Shown here: one piece after another, positions 1-8,251 of the stretch | How the letters are laid out: each line of letters begins with the position of its first letter | How positions within the stretch are numbered: position 1 is the stretch's first letter | Source of the DNA: Gammaproteobacteria bacterium | GTDB taxonomy: Bacteria > Pseudomonadota > Gammaproteobacteria > Ga0077536 | Assembly: GCA_020849475.1 (NCBI GenBank) | Contig: JADLGE010000024.1 | Span: 1 to 64,000, forward strand | Reading direction: 5' to 3' | DNA length: 64,000 nt | Program-made: the position numbers and the translations under genes | Notes under the pieces: model-generated | The model's database searches: none | The model's input: the letters and a program-made list of their open reading frames with translations, nothing else | What the model was told of the DNA's origin: nothing

Positions 1-2
1 CC

Positions 3-2111
3 AGCAACAACGGCAGCTTCAGCTTGTTGAACGCAGGCGCGACCGATAACAGCGCCCTGTCGGTCGGCATCGACACCTCGAGCGCCGGACACAAGAGCGG
101 CACGGCGACCATCAACCTCGCTTCGGACGGTACGGGCACCAGCGGCTTCGCGGCACTCGGCATCGGCACGCAGACGGTCAACGTCAGCGGTGATGTGTTC
201 CGTCTGGCGAGCGCCAGCGCGCTGGCGAGCAATGTGGTGTTTGCCAACCGTCATGTCGGCGAATCGGCTTTCCAGGCGCTGAGTCTCACCAATACCGCGG
301 CCGCCGACGGCTTCTCGGAATCCCTCGACGCGGCTTTCACCGGCCTCGCCGGCGACGGCGTACAACAGGGCAGCGTGCAGCAACTCGCCGCCGGCCAGAC
401 CAGTGCGGCTGGCCTCATCGTCGGCATCAACACCGGCACCGCCGGCCACAAGGTCGGCAGCGCAACCGTGACCTTCACCTCCAATGGTGCGGGCAGCAGC
501 GACCTCGGCTTGACCGGCATCGGCAGCCAGACGGTCAACGTCGTGGGTGATGTCTATCGCCTCGCCAGCGCTGGCCCGGTGGCGGCGGTGCAGTTTGGCA
601 ATGTGCATGTCGGCGATGTCGCGAGCCGCACTTTGAGCCTGACCAACACCGCGCTGGCCGACGGTTTCTCCGAAAGCCTCGACGCGGCCTTCAGCGGTGT
701 GTCCGATGCGCGCATCCAGACCAGCGGCAGCGTGGCGAATCTCGCGGCGGGCGCGAGCGATGGCAGCTCGCTGGTGGTCGGCCTCGATACCAGCGTGGCG
801 GGCAGCCTGACGGGCTTTGCGACCTTGCAGTTCACGTCCAATGGCGCCGGCACCAGCGGCCTCGGCTTGACCAGCCTTGGTTCGCAGAACGTCGGTGTGA
901 CCACCAACGTGGCGGTGTACCGCTTTGCCGAAGGCGCGCTCGACAACGTGCCGCCGGTCGACTTTGGCGCGCATCGCGTCGGCGACGTGGTCGGCACGGT
1001 CGGCGTGACGGTACGCAACCTCGCCGCCAACGATGGCTTCTCGGAAGCATTGAATGCCAGTGTCGGCAGCGTCGATGCCGGCTTCACCGCCAACGGCAAC
1101 GCCAACCTGATCGCAGCCGGCAGTGCCAACGGCGCCGGCATCCAGGTCGGTCTCGACACCGCCACGGCGGGCGTCAAGAGCGGCAATGCGCATCTCGCCT
1201 ACGTGTCCGATGGCGCCGGCACCAGCAACCTCGGCCAGACCGCCGTCGGCGGCCAGGACCTCGCCATGAGCGGCCGTGTGTACGGCCAGGCCGTGGCCTC
1301 GGTCGAAACCACCAGCGTTGATTTCGGCATCGTGCATGTCGGCGACCTGGTCGGGCCGCAGGGCGTGACGGTGCGCAACCTCGCAGTCGGCTCGCTGACC
1401 GACAACCTGCTCGGCAGTGTCAGCGCGGTGCCGGCGGGCTTCACTGGCAGTGGCTCACTGGGCGCTGCCGGGCTGGCCCAGAACGCGGTCAGCAGCGCGC
1501 TCAGCATCGGCCTCGATACCAGCGAGGCACGCGTGCTGAACGGCAATGCGACGCTGACTTTCGTCAGTCATAACGACGAGATGGCGGATCTGGCGCTCGG
1601 CAACCAGAGCGTGGCGCTGCAGGCGCAGGTCAACAACTTCGCCAATCCGACGCTGGCCGAGACCAGTGGCGATGGCAGCTTGAGCAATGCACCTGCCGGC
1701 CACTTCGTCTACGACTTCGGTCAGTTGACGAGCGGCGCTGGCAGCGTCAACGGTCTGTTGGCTCTGACCAACTTCGTCACTGGTCCGGCCGACAGCTTGG
1801 GCGCGGATTTCGAGATCGACGCTGGCTCGTTCGCGCTCGGCGGCTTCGGCAGCTTCGCCGGCTTGGGCGCGGGTGGCGCGCACGATTTGTCGGTGTCGTT
1901 CAATCCGCTGATCGCGGGCCTGTTCGAGCAAGTGGTGCGCATCAACCTGTTCGGTGAGAACGCCAGCGGCTTTCACGGCAGCCTCGGCACCTTCGAGCTG
2001 ACCTTGCGTGCCGACGTGCAGGCGGTGCCGGTGCCCGGCGCGGTGTGGATGCTGGGCTCGGCCCTGGCGGGTCTGGCGGGATGGTCGCGGCGGCGTAAAG
2101 CGGCCGTGTAA
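3..2111 (+). CDS. Repetitive secreted protein with VPLPA/PEP-CTERM-like sorting tail (5' end outside window)
   Basis: The frame is open from the first bases of the window, so the N-terminus and any signal peptide are missing; about 702 residues are visible. Four units of roughly 120 residues repeat, each opening with a V-x-F-G-x-x-x-V-G-D/E motif (near bases 234, 587, 957 and 1317) and continuing through LTNTA, GFSESLDA, VGLDTS and TSNGAGTS blocks. This resembles choice-of-anchor D/Ig-like beta-sandwich repeats. The C-terminus has a VPVPGAVWML motif, a hydrophobic helix and the basic tail SRRRKAAV, which is the layout of exosortase-processed proteins. Likely an exported surface or matrix protein. 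Composition is rich in Gly, Ala, Ser and Thr with no cysteine seen. The repeat assignment is by pattern only. Confidence 0.75.
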   Translation, partial: SNNGSFSLLNAGATDNSALSVGIDTSSAGHKSGTATINLASDGTGTSGFAALGIGTQTVNVSGDVFRLASASALASNVVFANRHVGESAFQALSLTNTAAADGFSESLDAAFTGLAGDGVQQGSVQQLAAGQTSAAGLIVGINTGTAGHKVGSATVTFTSNGAGSSDLGLTGIGSQTVNVVGDVYRLASAGPVAAVQFGNVHVGDVASRTLSLTNTALADGFSESLDAAFSGVSDARIQTSGSVANLAAGASDGSSLVVGLDTSVAGSLTGFATLQFTSNGAGTSGLGLTSLGSQNVGVTTNVAVYRFAEGALDNVPPVDFGAHRVGDVVGTVGVTVRNLAANDGFSEALNASVGSVDAGFTANGNANLIAAGSANGAGIQVGLDTATAGVKSGNAHLAYVSDGAGTSNLGQTAVGGQDLAMSGRVYGQAVASVETTSVDFGIVHVGDLVGPQGVTVRNLAVGSLTDNLLGSVSAVPAGFTGSGSLGAAGLAQNAVSSALSIGLDTSEARVLNGNATLTFVSHNDEMADLALGNQSVALQAQVNNFANPTLAETSGDGSLSNAPAGHFVYDFGQLTSGAGSVNGLLALTNFVTGPADSLGADFEIDAGSFALGGFGSFAGLGAGGAHDLSVSFNPLIAGLFEQVVRINLFGENASGFHGSLGTFELTLRADVQAVPVPGAVWMLGSALAGLAGWSRRRKAAV

Positions 2112-2155
2112 ATCGCGCGTTCGGCCACTAGGGGCGGCGTCACGGAGCATTTGTG

Positions 2156-2213
2156 AATGTCAGACTGAAGTCTGACATTGGGTTGCTGGAATGTGCGATT
2201 GAATTCGCACCTG
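2156..2213. repeat. Two adjacent palindromic repeats (family 1 then family 2)
   Basis: Bases 2156-2179 are a perfect family 1 palindrome with 11-base arms (AATGTCAGACT and its complement) around GA. Bases 2190-2213 are a family 2 unit with the same 11-2-11 design but a GTGCGA/TTCGCAC stem. They lie between the sorted exoprotein and the EamA gene, just upstream of the latter, so they could affect its leader. Confidence 0.85.
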
Positions 2214-2232
2214 CAGTTATACTCGGCGCTCC

Positions 2233-3141
2233 ATGCAGCATGCGTCGCCCATCGCGCCGGCGGTCACGCACTGGCGCGGTGTCATCATGGCGCTTGCGGT
2301 CGGCGTGTCTTTCGCCAGCAACACCAGTCTTGCCGCGTTGGCCTATCGTGGCGGTGCGACACCGCTGGCGGTGCTGCTGGCGCGTTCGGTCACGGCCTTC
2401 GTGCTGCTGTTCCTGTTGCTCAAAGCGCGCGGCGTGGCCGTCACGCTGCCGCCGCCACGCCGCTACGGCGCGCTCGCCATCGGCACTGTCTTCGCGAGCT
2501 ACTCCTTCGGTGTACTGCAGGCCATCCAGTGGCTGCCGGTGGGGCTGGTGGTCGCAACCTTCTACAGCTTTCCTATCCTGGTCGGCGTGGTCGAATGGTG
2601 GAGTGGTCGCCAGCCGTTCAGCGCGCGCACCGCCATCGCGCTGCTGGTGGCGTTCTGCGGCATCGTGCTGGCGCTCGACGTGTTCGGCGCCAAACTTCAT
2701 CGGCTCGGCATTGGTCTGGTGCTGGCCGGCGCGGTCGGCGTGACCATCGTCATGACCATGAGCGCGCGCGTGCGTGGCGCCGGCGATTCACGGCCGGTGA
2801 CGCTGCACATGCTCGGCACCGCCATCACCATTTTCAGCCTGGTGGCGCTGGTGCATGGCGGCGTGCAGTTGCCACACACGCCCTTGGCCTGGGCGGCGTT
2901 CGTCGGCGCGCCGTTGTTCTATTCCTTCGGCATCATCACGCTGTTCGTGGTGGTCGCCGAACTCGGGCCGGTCAAGACTTCGCTGTTCATGAACATCGAG
3001 CCTGTCACCAGCGTGGTGTTGGGTTTCGTGCTGCTCGATCAGCGCCTCGGCCACATCCAACTGTTCGGCATCGGATTGGTGGTGTCGGCGGTGGTGCTGA
3101 TTGAAAGCGCCAAGCTGCGCCTGCCGATGCGCGCGCGCTGA
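2233..3141 (+). CDS. EamA/DMT-family inner-membrane transporter
   Basis: A 302-residue, highly hydrophobic protein with about ten predicted membrane helices in two similar halves, the standard length and shape of drug/metabolite (EamA) transporters. Typical stretches include RGGATPLAVLLAR near residue 40 and, in the second half, GPVKTSLFMNIEPVTSVVLGF, which matches the conserved end of EamA domains (SxxxxxxPVxAxxxG). It probably exports a small metabolite; the substrate cannot be read from sequence. The ATG at 2233 was chosen because the first helix starts about 15 residues later. It is followed 67 bases downstream by the first selenoprotein gene on the same strand. Confidence 0.85.
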   Translation: MQHASPIAPAVTHWRGVIMALAVGVSFASNTSLAALAYRGGATPLAVLLARSVTAFVLLFLLLKARGVAVTLPPPRRYGALAIGTVFASYSFGVLQAIQWLPVGLVVATFYSFPILVGVVEWWSGRQPFSARTAIALLVAFCGIVLALDVFGAKLHRLGIGLVLAGAVGVTIVMTMSARVRGAGDSRPVTLHMLGTAITIFSLVALVHGGVQLPHTPLAWAAFVGAPLFYSFGIITLFVVVAELGPVKTSLFMNIEPVTSVVLGFVLLDQRLGHIQLFGIGLVVSAVVLIESAKLRLPMRAR

Positions 3142-3208
3142 GTGGCTTGGCAGCGGCGCTCATCACGCACCACAATAGAAGCCAATCATCTCAAGTCGGA
3201 AGTTCGCC

Positions 3209-3862
3209 ATGACGACAGTCGAAGTGCTGATCCCGGTCGCCGCCACGCGTATCAAGGAGCGGCCGCTGGCGCCGCGTCTCACCAGCTTGGTGGGCAAGCG
3301 TATCGCGTGGCTGGACAACATGAAGGCCAACGCCGGTGAACTGCTGCGCAATGTTGCCGAAGTCCTGCGCACGCGCGGCCATGGCTTTGAAATGGTCATC
3401 GCCGCCAAGAACGCCACCGCCGCCGCGCCGGATGCGGTGATGGCGCACCTCAAGACCTGCGACGCGGTGGTGCTGGCCATCTCCGACTGAGGCTCCTGTA
3501 CGTCGTGGAGTGTCCATGACTCGATCGTGCTTGAAACCGCCGGCATTCCAACGGCGGTGATCTGCAGTGATGAATTCGGCCCGCTGGGTCGCGCCGAAGC
3601 GCAGGTATTGGGCCTGGGCGCCTTGCCGCTGCTGCCGATTCCCCATCCGCTGGCCGGCAATGACGCCGCGCTGGTGCGGGCCAAGGCCGAGGCCATCGCC
3701 GACGAAGTGCTGGCCGCCTTGACCGACAGCGCGGCGACGCTCGCGGCGCGCCACGGTGGCCGCTTCCTGGCCTTGACCGACAAGCGCATGGCGGGCGGTG
3801 TGGTATGCATCGACGAGGCCTGCGTCTACGACCCCGGCCTCGCGCGGGGTGGCGCCTCATGA
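3209..3862 (+). CDS. UGSC-family selenoprotein, copy 1 (TGA at 3488-3490 read as selenocysteine)
   Basis: The frame from ATG 3209 reaches TGA at 3488, and the same frame continues to a TGA at 3860-3862. Read through, it gives 217 residues with Sec94 in the sequence C84-D-A-V-V-L-A-I-S-D-U-G-S-C-T-S-W. That is the UGSC motif of a selenoprotein family first recognised in marine metagenomes. The part before the TGA looks like an alternating beta/alpha fold (RIAWLDNMKANAGELL); the part after it stays coding-like (IPTAVICSDEFGPLGRA, LPIPHPLAG). A second gene in this window has the same TGA at the same place. The Sec/Cys pair (94 and 97) is probably redox active; substrate unknown. It overlaps the partner gene by ATGA. 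Sec insertion needs selA, selB, selC and selD elsewhere in the genome. Confidence 0.9.
3488..3520 (+). promoter_or_regulatory. Bacterial SECIS-like hairpin after the UGA codon, copy 1
   Basis: After the TGA, bases 3502-3508 (GTCGTGG) pair with 3514-3520 (CCATGAC) in seven pairs, one of them G-U, closing the five-base loop AGTGT. Eighteen bases lie between the UGA and the loop, and G is the second loop base. Both agree with the accepted bacterial SECIS model (G in the first two loop positions, loop 16-37 bases after UGA). SelB would be the reader. Folding was done by eye. Confidence 0.75.
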
Positions 3863-4914
3863 GCGACAGCATCCATCTCGACGTCGACACCGTCGACGAC
3901 GAATTCGAAGCGCGTGGCTGGAGTGATGGCCTGCCGGTGGTGGCGCCGACCCGCGCGCGCGTCGATGCCATGCTGCGCTGTTGCGATCGCGCGCCCGACC
4001 TCGAACTCGGCACCATGCCGCCGCGGCATGGCATCGTCACGCCGGAGATCCTTGCCATCAATGCCGTGATGGCGGGCTGTCGGCCCGAATATTTTCCGGT
4101 GGTGCTGGCGGCAGTCGAGGCCATGCTGGAACCGGCTTTCAATCTGTTCGCGGTGCAGGCCACCACCCATCCCTGCGCGCCCTGTGTGATTGTCAACGGA
4201 CCGATAGCCCGCGAGCTCGGCATCAACGCGCGCTATGGCGCTTTCGGCCCTGGCGCGCGTGCCAATGCCACCATCGGCCGCGCGGTGCGCCTGATTCTGT
4301 TGAACGTCGGCGGCGCGGCGGCCGGTGTGCTGGACCGCTCCACCCAGGGCCAGCCCGCCAAGTACGCGTTCTGTATCGCTGAAAACGAAGCCGAGAGTCC
4401 GTGGCCGGCACTGCATGTCGAGCGCGGCTTCGACAGTGGGCACTCGACCGTGACAGTGACCGGCGCCGAAGGCCCACACAACCTCAACGATCATGTCAGC
4501 GACCGTGCCGACGGCATCCTCGCCACTCTCAAGGGCGCGATGAGCGACATGGGCAGCAACAACGCCTATCTCTACGGCCAACCGACCATCGCCTTCGGTC
4601 CCGAGCATGCCGCGATCCTGGCCGCCGATGGTTACAGCAAGGATGACATCCGGCGCTATGTGTTCGATGAAGTGCGCTTGCCACGCGCCCTGTGGCAGCG
4701 CGGTGGCATGGCCGGTATGTTTCCGGATCTGTTTCCCGATGAGGATATGAAACCCATCATCAAGTGCGCCGAAGATCTTCTGGTCGTGGTGGTGGGCGGT
4801 TTCGGTCGGCACTCGTGCTGGCTGCCAACCTTCGGCGACACCACGCGCGCCGTCACGCGATTGATTGCGCGCGCCGACGGCAGCGCCTTGCTCTCGGTGC
4901 GCGAACTGCTCTGA
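3859..4914 (+). CDS. UGSC-partner protein with internal CAPC motif
   Basis: A 351-residue soluble protein of no family I can name. The ATG at 3859 overlaps the selenoprotein stop (ATGA), so translation is probably coupled. Along most of its length it matches the protein at 18217-19638: RGWSDGLPVV near residue 20, LAINAVMAGCRPEYFP near 65-80, VNGP near 112, RANATIGRA, and a later GPEHA. Residues 106-109 are CAPC, a possible dithiol site that the paralog lacks. No signal peptide or membrane helix is evident, so it is probably cytoplasmic. Because both copies sit next to a UGSC selenoprotein, I infer it is the obligate partner, perhaps the substrate-binding or redox-relay subunit. Confidence 0.8.
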   Translation: MSDSIHLDVDTVDDEFEARGWSDGLPVVAPTRARVDAMLRCCDRAPDLELGTMPPRHGIVTPEILAINAVMAGCRPEYFPVVLAAVEAMLEPAFNLFAVQATTHPCAPCVIVNGPIARELGINARYGAFGPGARANATIGRAVRLILLNVGGAAAGVLDRSTQGQPAKYAFCIAENEAESPWPALHVERGFDSGHSTVTVTGAEGPHNLNDHVSDRADGILATLKGAMSDMGSNNAYLYGQPTIAFGPEHAAILAADGYSKDDIRRYVFDEVRLPRALWQRGGMAGMFPDLFPDEDMKPIIKCAEDLLVVVVGGFGRHSCWLPTFGDTTRAVTRLIARADGSALLSVRELL

Positions 4915-5059
4915 GGGAGCTCTGAAGAACCGTAGCGAGCGAAGGCAGGTCGTGCGCGCCCGGAGCGCAGGAACCGCAGCGTATAGGGAAATACGTGAGG
5001 ATTCCGAGCACCGGACGCGCGCGAGATACCGAGCGCAGCAGGTTCTTCAGAGTTTCCCT
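4914..5059. mobile_element. MITE-like element with terminal inverted repeats, copy A
   Basis: A 146-base segment bounded by inverted repeats AGGGAGCTCTGAAGAACC (4914-4931) and the complement of AGGGAAACTCTGAAGAACC (5041-5059). The interior 4931-5003 matches bases 32195-32267 in inverted orientation at about 60 of 73 positions. The first base is the last base of the partner gene's TGA, and the right end stops 6 bases before the DUF1840 stop codon. It therefore fills the space between two convergent genes. There is no coding content, so any movement must be non-autonomous. It may also form a large hairpin that stops transcription. Confidence 0.75.
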
Positions 5060-5065
5060 GAGTGC

Positions 5066-5383
5066 TCAGCGCTCCCACAGCACATGCTCGCGTTCCTTGA
5101 GCGCGGTTTTCAACATCGCCAGCAAGGGGCCGGCGCGATGGGCGACGCTGACCGGCTTGTCGCGTCTGTCTTCATCTTCGTCGCGACGTCGGTCGGCATC
5201 GAGCGCGCGGCCCGGTCCTTCACCGATGGCGCGTTCGAGATTGGCCAGCGCGGCGGGAATGTCCTCGGCGGCCAAGGAGCCCGGCACCGAGCCACTGTGA
5301 CCCATGAGGTGAATGAGCTCGCGCGCGACGGCTTCAAGCATCAGCACGTCGGGGGAGTATTTGCTTTTGAAGGTGATGGGCAT
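5066..5383 (-). CDS. DUF1840 family protein
   Basis: A 105-residue protein starting MPITFKSKYSPDVLML, the characteristic start of DUF1840 (a TFKSKA-type strand followed by a helix with a LMG end, here ELIHLMGHSG). It then has a charged linker (EDEDRRDK) and a C-terminal amphipathic helix, PLLAMLKTALKEREHVLWER. The ATG at 5383 gives the family's usual length; an earlier in-frame start would only add low-complexity sequence overlapping the neighbouring cyclase gene. Cytoplasmic, function unknown. The cyclase gene upstream on the same strand ends 8 bases before this start, so they may be co-transcribed. Confidence 0.85.
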   Translation of the reverse strand: MPITFKSKYSPDVLMLEAVARELIHLMGHSGSVPGSLAAEDIPAALANLERAIGEGPGRALDADRRRDEDEDRRDKPVSVAHRAGPLLAMLKTALKEREHVLWER

Positions 5384-5391
5384 GGCAGTGC

Positions 5392-6186
5392 TCAAGGCAA
5401 GATGGCGTAGGCGCGGGCCGGAAAGCCGAAACCGCGTTTGACCTTGGGCCAGCTCACGGCAATCAGGGCGCCGCTGGCCGGCACCTGGTCGAGATTGGCC
5501 ATCGCTTCGATTTGCCAATGGCCGTGCTTCAACAGCCACGCTTCGGCGGCGAAGTCGTCGCTGGCATCAGTGTCGAGCGACTCATGGCCGATGGCGACGA
5601 CGCCGCGCTGTTCAACGAGGAATTGCACTGCGGCCTGCGACCAGCCGGGGAAGGGCGCACGCTTGAAACGTTCCGGCGCGCTGTCGAAGTCGCGGCTCAT
5701 GTCGGTGCGCAGCGCCGCGAATGCGCCCTTGGGCACCGCGCCATGGCGTTTTTCCCAGGCCTCGATGTCGGCCACGTTGAAGGCGTGGTTGGGCTCTTTG
5801 ACCAGCAGCGGCGTGATGTCGAACACCACCAAAGGCAACAGCATTTCGTTGAGCGGGATGTCGTCCATGGTGCGGCCTTTTTCATCGAAGTGCGCGGGCG
5901 GATCGATGTGCGTGCCGTACTGACCGACCATCGCATAGAAGGTGGTGCGGAAGCCGTGTTCGGCGATGGTGTAGGGACGATGGCTGTCGGGATCCGCTGC
6001 CGCGCCCATCGCCGCTTGGCCGAAACCGCGCCACACCGGCGTGTCCGGCCCGAAGGCATGGGTGAGATCGACGCGTTGCTTGGTGGCGATGATGGCGTAG
6101 GCATCGGCCAGGCTGCCCTCGGCATGGGATGACGCGGCGCCGAGCAGCGCGACGACGGTGAACAGTGACAACAGCGAGCGCATCAA
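5392..6186 (-). CDS. Secreted cyclase-family (kynurenine formamidase-like) metal hydrolase
   Basis: A 264-residue protein with a signal peptide (MMRSLLSLFTVVALLGAASSHA). Near residue 90 it carries GQYGTHIDPPAHFDEKG, the H-x-G-T-H-x-D-x-P-x-H metal site of the cyclase/SCO4870 and kynurenine formamidase superfamily. Later motifs are FDITPLL, GVVAIGHESLDTDAS and WLLKHGHWQIEAMANLDQVP, the last typical of the C-terminal active-site region. It probably hydrolyses an amide, lactone or ester in the periplasm; the family is too diverse for a substrate call. The gene is monocistronic or leads the DUF1840 gene. Confidence 0.85.
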   Translation of the reverse strand: MMRSLLSLFTVVALLGAASSHAEGSLADAYAIIATKQRVDLTHAFGPDTPVWRGFGQAAMGAAADPDSHRPYTIAEHGFRTTFYAMVGQYGTHIDPPAHFDEKGRTMDDIPLNEMLLPLVVFDITPLLVKEPNHAFNVADIEAWEKRHGAVPKGAFAALRTDMSRDFDSAPERFKRAPFPGWSQAAVQFLVEQRGVVAIGHESLDTDASDDFAAEAWLLKHGHWQIEAMANLDQVPASGALIAVSWPKVKRGFGFPARAYAILP

Positions 6187-6326
6187 CGGCCTCCAGGTTT
6201 TCGATTGCGATGGGCATGCAATGCCGACTCAAGTGTAGCGCCTTCACACCGCGCGGCGGCGCACGAAAATGCCATAATCGCGCCGCGCCATGGTGTGCAA
6301 ACCAGACAACGAATCAGGAGGAAAGC

Positions 6327-6569
6327 ATGAGCGAGCACGAGGTCCTGTCGCCCCTTCCGGGCACCTTCTATCGACGGCCGGCGCCCGATGCACCGCCGTT
6401 CAAGGAAGACGGCGCGGCGGTCGCGGTCGGCGATGTGCTGGGCCTGGTCGAGGTCATGAAGAATTTTCAGGAAGTCACCGCCGAGCATGCCGGCAGTTCA
6501 ATTACGTTCCTGGCCGAAGACGGCGAAGCCATCGACTCTGAACAAGTGCTGGCCAGGATCAGCGAGTGA
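6327..6569 (+). CDS. Stand-alone biotin carboxyl carrier (biotinyl-domain) protein
   Basis: An 80-residue protein that is a single biotinyl/lipoyl domain. The target lysine lies in LVEVMKNFQEV near residue 45, close to the canonical EAMKM site, with the flanking beta-hammerhead glycines present (SPLPGTFYRRP at the start, ITFLAEDGEAIDSEQVL at the end). It is shorter than E. coli AccB because the linker N-terminal domain is missing. A good GGAGGAAAGC ribosome site precedes ATG 6327. It overlaps the biotin carboxylase gene by GTGA, so the two should be translated together. No carboxyltransferase gene is nearby. Confidence 0.9.
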   Translation: MSEHEVLSPLPGTFYRRPAPDAPPFKEDGAAVAVGDVLGLVEVMKNFQEVTAEHAGSSITFLAEDGEAIDSEQVLARISE

Positions 6570-7921
6570 AGATCCGCAGCGTGCTGATCGCCAACCGCGG
6601 CGAGATAGCGGTGCGTATCAACCGTGCCTGTCGCACGCTTGGATTGCGCACGGTGCAGGTGCATAGCGCCGCCGACAGGGATTCGCTGGCCGTGCGCCTT
6701 GCCGACCGAGCCATCGAAATCGGTCCGGCGCCCGCCGCCAAATCCTATCTGCGTATCGATGCCATCATCGAGGCCGCGCGCGCGAGCGGCGCCGACGCGG
6801 TGCATCCCGGCTATGGCTTTCTGGCCGAGAACGGCGATTTCGCCGACGCGGTGGCCGCTGCTGGTCTCATCTTCATCGGCCCCGATGGCGACGCCATCCG
6901 TCTGTTGGGTGACAAGGTCGCGGCGCGCCAGATAGCCGCCGAAGCTGGCGTGCCGACCGTGCCGGGCAGCACGGCGCGTCTCGCGGACGTCGATGCCGGT
7001 CTCGCGCTTGCCCATCGCATCGGCTACCCGGTCATGATCAAGGCCGCCGCCGGCGGCGGTGGACGCGGCATACGCGTGGTGCACAGCGCCGAAGAATTTG
7101 CGCGCCAGTTTCCGCAGGCCGCGGCCGAGGCCGCGGCCTCTTTCGGTGACGGTGGTCTGTACGTCGAGAAGATGATCGAGAGTGCGCGTCACGTCGAAGT
7201 GCAGATCCTCGGCGATGGCCAACGCTATGTGCATTGCTTCGAACGTGAATGCTCTCTGCAACGCCGTCGCCAGAAGGTGTGGGAAGAGGCGCCGGCCTTC
7301 GACCTGCCCGCCGAAGTACGCGCACAGATGTGCACGGCGGCGGTCAAGCTTGCCGCGCGTGTCGATTACCAGGGCGCCGGCACGGTCGAGTTTCTCTACG
7401 ACCGCGCCACCACCAGTTTCTATTTCATCGAGGTCAACACCCGCATCCAGGTGGAACACCCGGTGACGGAAATGATCACCGGCCTCGATCTGGTGGCGGA
7501 GATGATTCGCATCGCCGGCGGCGAACGTCTGTCCATCGAGCAGGATGATGTCGTCATCCACGGCCATGCCATTGAATGCCGCATCAATGCCGAGAATCCC
7601 GCCAGGAATTTCTTGCCGGGGCCGGGCACCATCAAGAGTCTGAAGGTGCCGCACGCGCCGGATGTGCGTTTTGATTCGATGCTGTTCGAAGGCTACACGG
7701 TGCCGCCGTTTTACGACTCGCTGCTCGGCAAGCTCATCGTGCACGGCGCCGACCGCGCCGCCTGCCTCACGCGCTTGCAGAGCGTGTTGAACGAACTCGT
7801 CATCGAAGGCGTGCCCACCACCATCGCCCTGCATGCCGCGCTGGCCGCCGATGCCAGTGTTGCCGCTGGCAACATCGACACGCGCTTCCTGGAAGGCTGG
7901 CTGCCGTCACAATTCCCGTAG
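6566..7921 (+). CDS. Biotin carboxylase subunit (AccC-like)
   Basis: A 451-residue ATP-grasp enzyme that carboxylates the biotin on a carrier protein using ATP and bicarbonate. Seen in order: SVLIANRGEIAVRI (start), HPGYGFLAEN near 90, KAAAGGGGRGIR near 157, HCFERECSLQRRRQKVWEEAP near 225, and VNTRIQVEHPVTEMITGLDLV near 290. Length fits AccC. The start is GTG at 6566, overlapping the carrier gene's TGA. Because the carboxyltransferase is absent, the true acyl-CoA or other acceptor is open. An orphan accBC-like pair may serve a specialised carboxylase rather than fatty-acid synthesis. The final TAG is also the first three bases of a palindromic repeat. Confidence 0.92.
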   Translation: MKIRSVLIANRGEIAVRINRACRTLGLRTVQVHSAADRDSLAVRLADRAIEIGPAPAAKSYLRIDAIIEAARASGADAVHPGYGFLAENGDFADAVAAAGLIFIGPDGDAIRLLGDKVAARQIAAEAGVPTVPGSTARLADVDAGLALAHRIGYPVMIKAAAGGGGRGIRVVHSAEEFARQFPQAAAEAAASFGDGGLYVEKMIESARHVEVQILGDGQRYVHCFERECSLQRRRQKVWEEAPAFDLPAEVRAQMCTAAVKLAARVDYQGAGTVEFLYDRATTSFYFIEVNTRIQVEHPVTEMITGLDLVAEMIRIAGGERLSIEQDDVVIHGHAIECRINAENPARNFLPGPGTIKSLKVPHAPDVRFDSMLFEGYTVPPFYDSLLGKLIVHGADRAACLTRLQSVLNELVIEGVPTTIALHAALAADASVAAGNIDTRFLEGWLPSQFP

Positions 7922-8058
7922 GCGCGAAATCATTCGCGCATTTTGATGCTGGGTGCTTACCTTGAATGTCAGACTGAAGTCTGACCCACAGTAGTCTCTG
8001 CCGTCTTTTGTGGCTCAGACTTCAGTCTGGCCCTGGCGTGCGAATGAATACGCACCTG
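7919..8058. repeat. Cluster of four palindromic repeats
   Basis: Bases 7919-7942 are a degenerate family 2 unit that begins with the TAG stop of the biotin carboxylase gene. Bases 7964-7989 and about 8010-8033 are two family 1 units in opposite orientation, and 8035-8058 is another family 2 unit. The inverted family 1 pair can fold into one long stem, like a BIME. Together with the terminator at 8095 they fill the 330 bases before the next gene; I see no gene in this stretch. Confidence 0.8.
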
Positions 8059-8094
8059 CCGGCTGACAGTAAGCGGTACTGGTCGCGCTTTTCG

Positions 8095-8127
8095 TGCGTA
8101 AAGCGGACTTGCTTCACGCATTTTTTT
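8095..8127 (+). terminator. Rho-independent terminator after the biotin carboxylase pair
   Basis: TGCGTAAAGC (8095-8104) pairs with GCTTCACGCA (8111-8120) at nine of ten positions around a six-base loop and is followed by seven T. This is the clearest intrinsic terminator in the window. Confidence 0.85.
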
Positions 8128-8251
8128 CCAAGCCCGGATTGACCCACCCGCGCCTGCGGGCGCTTGATTGAAGTCGCAGATCAACAGGCACGCCAGGACG
8201 CGCGTCGCTGGCGACAATTCGACAATCAAGAGAAAAAGGAAGGGCTCCGTC

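Noticed and set aside
3488-3490. TGA in the first UGSC gene as a true stop or a sequencing frameshift
   Set aside because: The same codon occurs at the equivalent place in an unlinked second gene, the frame continues without shift, and both copies give the UGSC motif and a hairpin at the same distance. A chance stop is unlikely.
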